From Metabacillus sp. FJAT-52054 (GTDB taxonomy: Bacteria > Bacillota > Bacilli > Bacillales > Bacillaceae): a DNA stretch of 64,000 nt. The stretch covers positions 1,302,001-1,366,000 of the forward strand of contig NZ_CP147407.1 of NCBI RefSeq assembly GCF_037201815.1. Direction: 5' to 3'. Each line of letters starts with the position of its first letter. Position 1 is the stretch's first letter. Made by a program: the position numbers and the translations under genes. Under the pieces are notes generated by a model. It ran no database searches. It was given only the letters and a program-made list of their open reading frames with translations, and was not told the DNA's origin. Shown piece by piece: positions 23,352 through 31,270 of this stretch.

Positions 23352-24851
23352 TTACTTCAATATAAAATTCCGTACCTCCTGATCCCGACCTTTTCCAAAA
23401 GCAAACCCCACATGTCCATCCGGCCTTACCCAATAAACCGCATCCTTTTCAAATCCAGCCTTCGCCATCTCAAAATTCCACTCAAACTCTATCAGCTCAA
23501 TATCTTTTTCAACGGCAAATTCCCGCAGATTTCGGCTTGCCTCCCCGTACACATGTATCTGCCATTCCATCGACTTCAGGGGTTCATAGTTATCCCCGCT
23601 TTCTGTCTTGATCCATGGCAGCCTGTCCCCGCCATGGATGTTTCCTGCTTTACCATCGCTTATCTTACTGCCTCTGTAATGAATACGGGTTTGTGAGAGC
23701 AGGTTAAACGCTCTTTTACGTGCATTCGATACCTTAAGCAGAGATGGTATAACAATAGGGAAGAGCACCTTTCGGATCAGCTTGCTTTGAATGCCTCTGC
23801 CGACGAGTGGCCGGAAGGCCCGGTCGGTAGTGGAAACGAGCAGCCGTGCGAAAGCGATCCGTTCGGTTTCGTACGTGTCTAAAATATCCGGATCTGCTTT
23901 TCCTTGCAGGACGGCGGCGAGCTTCCAGGAGAGATTGACGGCGTCGCCAATTCCGGTGTTCATTCCCTGACCGCCAGCGGGACTGTGTATATGGCCGGCA
24001 TCTCCTGCGATAAATGCTCTGCCTTTACGGAAGTGCTCACTGACGCGATGATGAACCCGATAGGTAGAGAACCAATTCACATCGAGAATAGATAAACCAA
24101 CTTGTTTTTCGGCGATAGGCCGTAGGTTTTCAAAGGAAAGATCCTGTGAATTTCTCATTTCTTTCGGTACAATTCCAACGACTCTCCTCATCCCGGTTGT
24201 CCGGACAGGGATAAACGCACAAAATCCGCCTTGATCAATAAACATGTAAAATCCGTCTTTTTCAATCCCGTCATCGGCTGCTTTTACATCCGCTACATAA
24301 AACAGCTCTTCATATGTCCCGCCGGGGAAGTTGAAGTTCAGGGTTTTCCGGACCGTGCTGTGGGCTCCGTCGCAGCCGCATATGTAGTCAAAACGAGCAC
24401 ATTCTGTCTGCCCGTTTTTGCGGATGACGGCCTCCACCTCATCTCCATGGTCCGTAAAGGAGAGGAGCTCTGTTTCCCATTCCACTTCAATGCCTTGCTC
24501 TTGCAGTTTCTTAACTAAAAATTGTTCGTGAACATCCTGAGCGAGACTAAGGATAAACGGATAAGGGCTTAAACCTTCTCCTAAATCAGCCAGCTCCAAC
24601 TCAGCCTTTTCCTGTCCGTTTTCAAGAAGGTGGACGGATTTCATTTTGATTCCTAGTTGAATGACCTCATTAGCAAAGCCCAGCTGATGGTAAAATTCCA
24701 GTGTCCTCGCATGAACGACAAGAGCGCGGGAGGATTCACCAGGTCCTTTGTTTTGATCAATAATCCGGAACGAAATCCCGTGCTTGGCCAGACGAAGGGC
24801 GAGCACCAGACCGGTTGGGCCAGCGCCTGTAATTAATACTTGAGCAGACAT
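23352..24851 (-). CDS. FAD-dependent aromatic monooxygenase (PheA/TfdB family)
   Basis: A 499-residue flavoprotein hydroxylase. The FAD dinucleotide fold is VLITGAGPTGLVLALRLAKH (residues 5-24), DYICGCDGAHSTVRKTL is the central DG motif, and FIAGDAGHIHSPAGGQGMNT is the second FAD motif. A C-terminal thioredoxin-like domain ends the chain. The size equals B. subtilis YhjG. It likely hydroxylates a phenolic or polyketide ring; substrate unknown. No pathway genes adjoin it, so it may be a detoxification enzyme. Confidence 0.85.
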   Translation of the reverse strand: MSAQVLITGAGPTGLVLALRLAKHGISFRIIDQNKGPGESSRALVVHARTLEFYHQLGFANEVIQLGIKMKSVHLLENGQEKAELELADLGEGLSPYPFILSLAQDVHEQFLVKKLQEQGIEVEWETELLSFTDHGDEVEAVIRKNGQTECARFDYICGCDGAHSTVRKTLNFNFPGGTYEELFYVADVKAADDGIEKDGFYMFIDQGGFCAFIPVRTTGMRRVVGIVPKEMRNSQDLSFENLRPIAEKQVGLSILDVNWFSTYRVHHRVSEHFRKGRAFIAGDAGHIHSPAGGQGMNTGIGDAVNLSWKLAAVLQGKADPDILDTYETERIAFARLLVSTTDRAFRPLVGRGIQSKLIRKVLFPIVIPSLLKVSNARKRAFNLLSQTRIHYRGSKISDGKAGNIHGGDRLPWIKTESGDNYEPLKSMEWQIHVYGEASRNLREFAVEKDIELIEFEWNFEMAKAGFEKDAVYWVRPDGHVGFAFGKGRDQEVRNFILK

Positions 24852-24907
24852 AACGTTTCCCCCTTAATGAACTAAATAAAAACATGATCCTCCTGCAACG
24901 ATTAGAG

Positions 24908-25273
24908 CTAAAAGATTAAAAAGAAATAAAGGGAAAAAATCAAAATAATGACGACAAGCAAAGCGGAAACCCACGTGACAATATGGCGTGATGGACGGAA
25001 GGTCTGCTCATCAATTTGCTTTGTTTTTTTCCGATAATCGAATGTAGAAAACAGGATGAGTGAAAACCCGCAAATGATGGAGAAAACACCGATGACAATG
25101 GTCAATGTGTTCGCTTCCGGGGAGGCTTTGTCCATAAAGCTGAAGTGAAGGTTGGTGATTAAAAACCCAATCCCTATGATGGCGATGGCCGTTCTCACCC
25201 AGGCGAGATACGTCCGTTCATTTGCCAGATGCTGCTGGATGTATTTTGAACTGATGGTTTTTTCTTTTTCCAT
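24908..25273 (-). CDS. DUF202 (YidH-type) membrane protein
   Basis: A 121-residue protein with three membrane helices and the family motif YIQQHLANERTYLAWVRTAI near the N-terminus. Helices are about residues 28-46, 57-78 and 98-119. Function unknown. AGGAGATTC lies before the ATG. It lies upstream of the monooxygenase on the same strand with 56 bases between, so co-transcription is possible. Confidence 0.85.
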   Translation of the reverse strand: MEKEKTISSKYIQQHLANERTYLAWVRTAIAIIGIGFLITNLHFSFMDKASPEANTLTIVIGVFSIICGFSLILFSTFDYRKKTKQIDEQTFRPSRHIVTWVSALLVVIILIFSLYFFLIF

Positions 25274-25325
25274 TGAATCTCCTCTATGTTTGCCGTTTTA
25301 CCCGTATTCTATCATATTATTCCAT

Positions 25326-25353
25326 TAAAAAGAGCACCGGCATCCGATGCTCT
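25326..25353 (-). terminator. Terminator after carboxypeptidase gene
   Basis: AGAGCA (25331-25336) and TGCTCT (25348-25353), with further CGG/CCG pairing in the stem; a short T run follows on the minus strand. Confidence 0.7.
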
Positions 25354-25360
25354 CTCCTGT

Positions 25361-27715
25361 CTATTCTTTCTCAAATACGGCATTTGAAATCAGCCTGAAT
25401 AAATAATCCGTATGGTTTCTAAAGCCTGCTTCAATGCCGAATAATGTAACCGGCTTGTCTTTTTCCTGCACGATGACTGGCTGGCCTTTAGCCGGTGAGC
25501 GGTCTTTCCAGTGGCCGGCGGTAAAGAAGGAGTCATTGTTCACAAAAGTGGCGGCAATGTTTGTGCCCTCTGTGCTGGAATACCACACGGGTCCGTATAC
25601 GAAACCGGCATCGTTCCTGCTGTATCCGGCTGTAAGAGGGGATGGGAGATAATCGACTTTTACAATTCCGTTGCTGCTGGAAAAGCCTTTATTGATATCC
25701 ACTTCCGTTAATCCTGCAGCTTTTGCTGCCTGGGAACCTCCTGCTCCGATTGCGATAAAATGGCCATCCTGTTCAACAAACTGCTTGATTTGTCCGTTAA
25801 ACTTTTTCAATTCCTCGTCATCCGTTAAACCAAATTCTTTATTTGCTTCGCTGAGCTTATAAGAAGTCAGGCTGGCGCTTCCGCTGTAAATAAAGGTATC
25901 AAAGCCGTTTAATCCATTATTGGCTACATCTCTCGGATGAACTTCCGACACTTGAAATCCAAGTCGTTCGAGGGCGAGCTTTGTACCTGAATGAGACTGA
26001 ACTTTGCCCATGCCGCCATCCTTTAAAATGGCAACCCGATGGTTTTTTAGCGGGATTGCTTCTTTAGGGACTGCTTTTGTCCGTAAAGTTAATCCGGAAA
26101 CCTGAACCGCTCTCTGAATCGCTTTCCCTTTTTCCTCAGCGTAAAAATTTCCTTCGTTATCTTTTTTGACGGAAACTCCCTGATCAATGAGAGAGTTAAC
26201 AAGGCGGACTGCATTTACAGATGTATTTGGAATCGAGTAGGGTCCTTTGCCAATCAGCTTTCCGCGGACACTTTCCGCCCGAACTTCTTTTGTTTGGACG
26301 GTCAAATCTTCTTTACTTTGGATGGCATCAAAGCCCCAAAGTTCAGAGAGATTCCAGGCGGAAATATCATACATGGCATCAATTTCGTTTGTAATATCCT
26401 CTCCGTCCCATAGAAGAGCGTTAGCCAGACCTGCCTTTGGCTGGTTAAGATCGATAATATAGGTCCCTTTTTCATAGCGCTTTCCATCTGCGCGAAATGG
26501 TTTAGCCGCTCGCTCCACTTTTACATCATTTTTAAGTAAATGATGGACCACCTTTTGCACAGCGCTGTTATCTTTTTTATTTTCCGGGATGATGTAGCTG
26601 TCAGGATAGAAGCCATCTTTATTGTTTGGATGCTCACCCTTTACTCCGCGGTCAAACACTTCAAGCTGGTCTTGAAGCATGGCCTGCTTATTCTGTAAAG
26701 CAAATTTAAGGGCACCATTCACAGCATCAACCTGCCATTTCACACCATCCCAATCATTCGTTGGTGCTTCCAATGTATAGCCAAGGCCCCCATGAAGCAT
26801 GGCATAAGCCGGAGTGTAAATGGGAGGATAGACATCCCAGCCGGATTTTGAATCTCGTAATGGGATGTGAGTGCCTTCCAGTTTTTTGTACAATTCGTTC
26901 TCGTAGTTGTCTTTTTCGCTGACAATATTCGATTCCATCGCTTCTGCCTGCTGATTCATCCACTTATAAAGCAAATCGTATTCATAATTCGGGTTATGAG
27001 GGGGTGTACCCGGAAGAATCAATCCAGGATGATTTGCTTCTCCTCGCTGTCTGACATATCCGTGAAGGTCAAGAAGAACGAGTGGGTTAAGCTGGGCGAT
27101 TTGCTTAACTGCCGCCTGCGTTTCAGGCTGGGACTGGGTCACGAAATCACGGTTCAGATCAATCCCGTTTCCATTAAAGTGGGTAGCATCGACACGTCCG
27201 TCAGGATTCGCGTCTACATTGATAATCAGGGTGAAGTTCTTCAAAATCTCCCTTGTTTCCTGATCGTTCTTAAATCCATACCGTTCAATTAACCGGAGTG
27301 CTGCATCTGTACCGACAAATTCGGTTCCATGAATAGATGCGTGAATTAAAATCGGGGGCTTAATATCCGGATTTGCTTTCAGGTAGCGCTGCGCTTTTTC
27401 CGGATTTTCTCTCATGAGCTTCCGTAATCCCTTGTACTTAAGTTCACTTTCCTTAGACTTGCTGTCAGAAATAGTGACCGTGTATAAATTTTTGCCGGTG
27501 GAAGATTTTCCTGTAATGTCCAATTGAACACGGCTGCTTTGCTTTTCAAAGGACTCTAATTTCCCTTTAAGAGCATCATACGTTATGTAGTCATATTGTT
27601 CTGAATTGAAAAGACTCTGCTTTCTTTCGGTCTCCCCGGCCAGTGCTTGGGCGGGAAGTAGGCTTCCCAATAAACTTGCGCTCAGTAAAACGGATAAAAT
27701 CGGCTTTTTCTTCAT
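25361..27715 (-). CDS. Secreted M14-family zinc carboxypeptidase
   Basis: A 784-residue exported metallopeptidase. Residues 1-26 are a signal peptide (MKKKPILSVLLSASLLGSLL, cut after AQALA). The M14 domain runs from about 35 to 345. Zinc ligands are H129 and E132 in ASIHGTEFVG and H218 in LLDLHGY; NR at 188-189 binds the substrate carboxylate, and E316 in GYTLEAP is the catalytic Glu. The C-terminal 430 residues resemble a glutamine-amidotransferase-like/DUF4350-type fold seen in other large M14 proteins. AGGAGG precedes the ATG. A full SAM-I riboswitch lies in its leader, so it is probably a methionine-responsive peptide-scavenging enzyme (inference). Confidence 0.88.
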   Translation of the reverse strand: MKKKPILSVLLSASLLGSLLPAQALAGETERKQSLFNSEQYDYITYDALKGKLESFEKQSSRVQLDITGKSSTGKNLYTVTISDSKSKESELKYKGLRKLMRENPEKAQRYLKANPDIKPPILIHASIHGTEFVGTDAALRLIERYGFKNDQETREILKNFTLIINVDANPDGRVDATHFNGNGIDLNRDFVTQSQPETQAAVKQIAQLNPLVLLDLHGYVRQRGEANHPGLILPGTPPHNPNYEYDLLYKWMNQQAEAMESNIVSEKDNYENELYKKLEGTHIPLRDSKSGWDVYPPIYTPAYAMLHGGLGYTLEAPTNDWDGVKWQVDAVNGALKFALQNKQAMLQDQLEVFDRGVKGEHPNNKDGFYPDSYIIPENKKDNSAVQKVVHHLLKNDVKVERAAKPFRADGKRYEKGTYIIDLNQPKAGLANALLWDGEDITNEIDAMYDISAWNLSELWGFDAIQSKEDLTVQTKEVRAESVRGKLIGKGPYSIPNTSVNAVRLVNSLIDQGVSVKKDNEGNFYAEEKGKAIQRAVQVSGLTLRTKAVPKEAIPLKNHRVAILKDGGMGKVQSHSGTKLALERLGFQVSEVHPRDVANNGLNGFDTFIYSGSASLTSYKLSEANKEFGLTDDEELKKFNGQIKQFVEQDGHFIAIGAGGSQAAKAAGLTEVDINKGFSSSNGIVKVDYLPSPLTAGYSRNDAGFVYGPVWYSSTEGTNIAATFVNNDSFFTAGHWKDRSPAKGQPVIVQEKDKPVTLFGIEAGFRNHTDYLFRLISNAVFEKE

Positions 27716-27746
27716 TTCTTTCCTCCTAAAGGTTTTTCAACACAGA

Positions 27747-27906
27747 AAAGCCTCTTTCCGGATAAGAAAGAGGCTTTGCACACAAAGGGATCCCTCTCTC
27801 TTATCTGTCAGCGTAAACGCTGCAAGAATTAGCACCGTATTGACCATGGTCAACCGGTTGCCGGGCTTCATAGGGCTTGTCCCTCCGCCTGCTCTTGATA
27901 AAAGAG
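27747..27906 (-). ncRNA. SAM-I (S-box) riboswitch with terminator, upstream of M14 gene
   Basis: On the minus strand the aptamer runs 27906-27796: P1 CTCTTTTATC pairs with GATAAGAGAG over 10 bp (one GU). Conserved blocks are GGCGGAGGGACAAGCCC, GAAGCCCGGCAACCGG and ACGGTGCTAATTC. The terminator is AAAGCCTCTTTC with GAAAGAGGCTTT (27758-27747 and 27777-27766) and a short T run. CTCTTTCTTATC of the terminator can alternatively pair with the 3' P1 strand GATAAGAGAGAG, a textbook S-box switch. The gene start is 32 bases beyond. Confidence 0.93.
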
Positions 27907-27928
27907 TTTTCGTATTGAATTAGTTTGT

Positions 27929-27956
27929 ATTATAGAGGATTTTAACAGCGCGTCAA
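27929..27956 (-). promoter_or_regulatory. Promoter of the SAM riboswitch-carboxypeptidase unit
   Basis: Minus strand: -35 TTGACG (27956-27951), 16-base spacer, -10 TATAAT (27934-27929), about 22 bases before the aptamer. Confidence 0.7.
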
Positions 27957-28035
27957 TATGAAAATAGGAAAATGATTCTTTGTGTTTAGAAGGAAATGGT
28001 AAAATAGGAATGAGGTATGGAGATAGGAAGATTAA

Positions 28036-28293
28036 ATGAACACAATCTTTAGTTTTATTTTACCTATCTTCTTAATTATGATTTTTATCTAGGTAACATT
28101 GGAAATTTCAGTGAAATATCGTTTTCTTCCGGCTTTGATCCTTCTTGGAGCAGGAATTCTTGTCTTTCTGCTGCCGTTTTTTCTGGATGCATAAGGATAA
28201 GTGCTGGTCATATCCAGCATGTACTTTTCTTATGCTTTTTTATTTGGAGTAATCGTAAATGGAATGACGGCTTTAATCATTAGAAAAAGCTGA
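28036..28293 (+). pseudogene. Decayed small membrane protein gene
   Basis: Three hydrophobic pieces follow one another in different frames: MNTIFSFILPIFLIMIFI then stop; VKYRFLPALILLGAGILVFL then stop; YFSYAFLFGVIVNGMTALII then stop at 28293. Together they resemble a three-helix protein of about 85 residues broken by stops and frameshifts. No family can be fixed. From 28294 to 28390 nothing else is seen. Confidence 0.45.
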
Positions 28294-28397
28294 AATAGTA
28301 TAGAGTTGCCCCTTACCAAAGAAAATATTGCCCGATTAATCGTAACTCCCTTAATATGGATAGAGAAGATGTGAACAAATCAAGATAGGAGAATCCC

Positions 28398-28946
28398 GTG
28401 AAGAATAAGAATCGAACATTTAAAGTGAAGGACCTTGAATATTCAATCAGGTCTGCCGTAAATAGTGACGCAAGGATGCTGTCCAAAGTAAGAGCCCGCA
28501 TTGATGGAGAAACAGAAAATTTAGACAGGGAGGAGGGAGAGGGATTTATTGATGAAACAGGCTTTGAACGGCTGATTAAGACTGATACGGAAATGCCGAG
28601 CCATTTGTTTTTAGTTGCCGAAGTGGATGGAGAAATTGTGGGATTTTCGAGGTGTGAAGGAAATCAATTGAAAAGATCCTCGCATAAAGCAGAATTTGGA
28701 GTGGGCGTACTGAAGGATTTCTGGGGGTATGGGATTGGCGTGAATCTATTAAAAGAATCGATTACCTGGGCAGACTCCATTGGAATAAAGAAAATGAATT
28801 TAAAGGTACTGGAAACGAATGACCGGGCGATAAAGATTTATAGCAGACTGGGATTTGAAACAGAAGGTATTTTAAAAAAGGATAAGCTTTTATCAGACGG
28901 CAAATTCTACAGCACTATTCTCATGGGCAGATGGAATGAATCATAA
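28398..28946 (+). CDS. GNAT-family N-acetyltransferase
   Basis: A 182-residue Rim-type acetyltransferase. YSIRSAVNSDARMLSKVRAR is the N-terminal strand-helix, EFGVGVLKDFWGYGIGVNLL is the acetyl-CoA loop (with W-G-x-G-I-G), and NDRAIKIYSRLGFETEGILK is the C-terminal motif. Substrate unknown. Start GTG at 28398, six bases after AGGAG. A second acetyltransferase gene follows after 26 bases. Confidence 0.83.
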   Translation: MKNKNRTFKVKDLEYSIRSAVNSDARMLSKVRARIDGETENLDREEGEGFIDETGFERLIKTDTEMPSHLFLVAEVDGEIVGFSRCEGNQLKRSSHKAEFGVGVLKDFWGYGIGVNLLKESITWADSIGIKKMNLKVLETNDRAIKIYSRLGFETEGILKKDKLLSDGKFYSTILMGRWNES

Positions 28947-28972
28947 TACATAATAGGGAGATTAAGAGAAAT

Positions 28973-29902
28973 ATGTTCAACATAACGATAAAAAGAGCTT
29001 CCTTATCGGACGCTGAAACCCTGACAAGCATCATGAAGGAAACCTTTAATGAAGAAGCAAAGAAATGGCTTTGTGAAGAGGATGAAATCATAGATTACAA
29101 TATCCAGCCGCCAGGATATCAGTCCATTCATATGACGGAGTACAGTATTCGGGAGTTAGTCTATTACAAAATCCTCGAAGATGAAAAGATAGCAGGCGGA
29201 TTGATTATGACACTCGCAGGCAATTTGCACGCGAGAATCGACCGTATTTTTGTAAGCCCTTCCTTACAGGTGAGAGGGATTGGATCGATTGCGCTTAAAT
29301 TGGCAGAAGAGGCGTACCCGAAGGTCACTTCCTGGGAGCTGGAAACGTCCAGCAGGCAGCTGAATAATCATTATTTTTATGAAAAAGCAGGTTTTAATAG
29401 AGTGTATGAATCCGAAGATGAGTTTTGCTATGAGAAGCGGACAAATACGAATGATGAAACCGAAAAAGTACAAAATCGTGATCTCTCAGGCACTCAATAT
29501 GAAAGCTGCGGGATGGACGAAAGCGACTTCTTTAAAGTGAATATAGCCGGCAGCTCCATCAGCAACAGCAATGTGATGAACAGCCATTTCAGCAATTGCA
29601 ATCTGAGCCAGTCCAAGTTTCAAAATATTAATTTCAGAAACAGTCTGCTGGCTGATTTGAATTTATCCGGCAGTCGGATCGACCATGTAACGATGGGCGG
29701 GGTTCAGTTTAAGGATACGTGCCTTGATGAGAATCAGCCGTCTGTCACATTTGAACGGTGCGACCTTACAGGCAGCCGATTTGTGGAGTGCAATCTGCAA
29801 GAGGTGGAGATTCAGCAAAGTGATTTGTCAGGGATGCGGATTAACGGGGTTTCAGTGAAGGAATTGTTTGATGTGTATGAGAGGAATGTAAAACACACCT
29901 GA
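28973..29902 (+). CDS. GNAT acetyltransferase fused to pentapeptide-like repeats
   Basis: A 309-residue protein in two parts. Residues 1-150 are a GNAT domain (ITIKRASLSDAETLTSIMKE; acetyl-CoA loop RIFVSPSLQVRGIGSIALKL; HYFYEKAGFNRVYE). Residues about 165-295 are a quadrilateral beta-helix of pentapeptide-type repeats with Leu/Phe at the centre: SSISNSNVMNSHFSNCNLSQ, SKFQNINFRNSLLADLNLSG, SRFVECNLQEVEIQQSDLSG. The joint (NDETEKVQNRDLSG) is short. The fusion may place the acetyltransferase near a target. It is probably in an operon with the gene before it. A terminator covers its stop codon. Confidence 0.8.
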   Translation: MFNITIKRASLSDAETLTSIMKETFNEEAKKWLCEEDEIIDYNIQPPGYQSIHMTEYSIRELVYYKILEDEKIAGGLIMTLAGNLHARIDRIFVSPSLQVRGIGSIALKLAEEAYPKVTSWELETSSRQLNNHYFYEKAGFNRVYESEDEFCYEKRTNTNDETEKVQNRDLSGTQYESCGMDESDFFKVNIAGSSISNSNVMNSHFSNCNLSQSKFQNINFRNSLLADLNLSGSRIDHVTMGGVQFKDTCLDENQPSVTFERCDLTGSRFVECNLQEVEIQQSDLSGMRINGVSVKELFDVYERNVKHT

Positions 29903-29920
29903 TTTTGGGTGTGTTTTTTT
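29892..29920 (+). terminator. Terminator at the end of the GNAT operon
   Basis: AACACACC (29892-29899) pairs with GGTGTGTT (29908-29915), followed by TTTTT. The stop codon TGA lies in the loop. Confidence 0.8.
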
Positions 29921-29926
29921 ATTATT

Positions 29927-30054
29927 GTGCACTGACCCCCGCTTCTCTAACGCACTAAATCTCCGTCCCCGATCACTGCAAGCTCTTGTTCTCCGTATCT
30001 TTAGCGAAGTCTTCCTTTGTCCCCCGATGCGGTGCTGTGTTGGGGGTCAGTGCA
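29927..30054. repeat. Mobile-element-like repeat with terminal inverted ends, copy 3
   Basis: Begins GTGCACTGACCCCC and ends GGGGGTCAGTGCA, perfect inverted ends. It contains AACGCACTAAATCTCCGTCC, TTTAGCGAAGTCTTCC and CCCCCGATGCGGTGCTGTG. It is over 90% identical to copy 4 by eye and of the same family as the dimer at 17687-17940. Confidence 0.8.
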
Positions 30055-30055
30055 A

Positions 30056-30182
30056 TGCACTGACCCCCATTTCTCTACCGCACTAAATCTCCGTCCCCGA
30101 TCACTGCCAGCTCTTGCCCTCCGTATCTTTAGCGAAGTCTTCCTCTGTCCCCCGATACGGTGCTGTGTTGGGGGTCAGTGCA
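30056..30182. repeat. Mobile-element-like repeat with terminal inverted ends, copy 4
   Basis: Begins TGCACTGACCCCC and ends GGGGGTCAGTGCA. It is a direct repeat of copy 3 at 128-bp period, with one A (30055) between the copies. Short open frames on both strands here are artefacts. From 30183 to 30228 nothing else is seen. Confidence 0.8.
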
Positions 30183-30228
30183 AACCAAGAGTTTTCAGAC
30201 AGGGATATTAGACCAGGCGCCACCCCGC

Positions 30229-31128
30229 TCAGTTCCCCCCCTCCCCCAAAAACGTCTCCCGAAACCGCACCGCTTTCTTCGATAAATACCGGTCCTTCAG
30301 CCAAATCAGCGCACAGTCTGATAGAAGTTCACTGTTTCTTATAGGAACAGCCTTCAGTCCGCTATTTGGAAAGGATCGGAGTGTGGACTCGGGCAGAATG
30401 GCAACGCCGACGCCTTCTCTGACGAGTGCCATCAGCATCGCTGCATCAGGGCATTGGCAAACGATGGCCGGTTTTAAACCGTGCTTTTGAAACGCGTTCA
30501 CTACTAACTCAAACAGCCCGATTCCGCTGACCCGGTGAAGCAGCATAAGCGGCAGCTCGGAAAGATCCGCCATATCAATGGTGCTGTTCATTTCCAAGTG
30601 CTCAGGTACGATTGCAGCGAAAGGATCTTTGGAGAGTGGGAGGCAGTCAAAATCGTTCAGGTCAAGAGGGAGGCGGACTAGAGCCAGTTCAATGCTTCGG
30701 TTTCGCACATCCTCTGCCAGCCGGTAGGAATCTCCTTCATGCAGTCTGAACGAGACGTTCGGATACTGTTCCCGAAAAAAGCGAATCCGCTCGGGGATAT
30801 AGGAGAAGCCAGTTTTTACACAGCCGATGGAAAGCAGGCCGGATAAGCCTTCACCTGCCTCTTTCACCTCGGATACAGCGGCTTCCATTTGGAGCAGAAG
30901 TGAGTTGGCCCGTTCGTAAAGAATGGTTCCGGCTTCGGTCAGTTCCATTTTTTTGCCGTTCCTTTCCATCAGTAAAACACCGAGTTCTTCCTCGAGCGAC
31001 TTTAGCTGGTAGCTTAGCGGAGGCTGGGCCATGTGCAGTTTTTTTGCAGCACGTGTCACTTGGCCTTCCTCTGCGATGGTACAGAAATACCGGAGCTGCT
31101 TTAGATCCAAACCACTCACCCTATCCAT
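30229..31128 (-). CDS. LysR-family transcriptional regulator of the hpa operon
   Basis: About 299 residues. The N-terminal winged HTH is LKQLRYFCTIAEEGQVTRAA and KKLHMAQPPLSYQLKSLEEE; the rest is the two-lobed effector domain (LLSIGCVKTGFSYIPERIRF, ALVRLPLDLNDFDCLPLS, MALVREGVGVAILPESTLRS). It is transcribed away from the 4-hydroxyphenylacetate operon, so it most likely controls it, with an aromatic pathway compound as effector (inference). The start may be ATG 31128 or, by ribosome-site spacing (AGGGTGA), TTG 31110. Confidence 0.85.
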   Translation of the reverse strand: MDRVSGLDLKQLRYFCTIAEEGQVTRAAKKLHMAQPPLSYQLKSLEEELGVLLMERNGKKMELTEAGTILYERANSLLLQMEAAVSEVKEAGEGLSGLLSIGCVKTGFSYIPERIRFFREQYPNVSFRLHEGDSYRLAEDVRNRSIELALVRLPLDLNDFDCLPLSKDPFAAIVPEHLEMNSTIDMADLSELPLMLLHRVSGIGLFELVVNAFQKHGLKPAIVCQCPDAAMLMALVREGVGVAILPESTLRSFPNSGLKAVPIRNSELLSDCALIWLKDRYLSKKAVRFRETFLGEGGN

Positions 31129-31176
31129 ACTTTTTTTGTATCGATTCGCTATTTTTTATGTATTTTCCATATATGT

Positions 31177-31188
31177 TACCACATGGTA
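31177..31188. promoter_or_regulatory. Putative LysR-type operator
   Basis: TACCA-CA-TGGTA is a perfect inverted repeat in the LysR-hpa intergenic region, fitting a T-N-A LysR box placed upstream of the operon promoter. Confidence 0.4.
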
Positions 31189-31197
31189 GATTGATTT

Positions 31198-31226
31198 TGT
31201 AAGCGTTTTCAGATAAATCTGAAAAC
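31198..31226 (+). promoter_or_regulatory. cre-like site overlapping a 22-bp palindrome
   Basis: TGTAAGCGTTTTCA (31198-31211) fits the CcpA cre consensus at every position. GTTTTCAGAT-AA-ATCTGAAAAC (31205-31226) is a perfect inverted repeat overlapping it. A possible -35 TTGATT (31191-31196) with a poor -10 near 31214 would put both over the promoter. Carbon catabolite repression of the hpa operon is thus likely; the palindrome may be a second operator. Confidence 0.6.
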
Positions 31227-31270
31227 AAATTGGTCCGGATGAAAGATTCCATACAAAGGAGAGAATGCAT

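Noticed and set aside
30017-30344. Short frames on both strands in the 29.9-30.3 kb gap
   Set aside because: They are readings of the tandem mobile-like repeats and the 3' end of the LysR gene; no ribosome sites or families.
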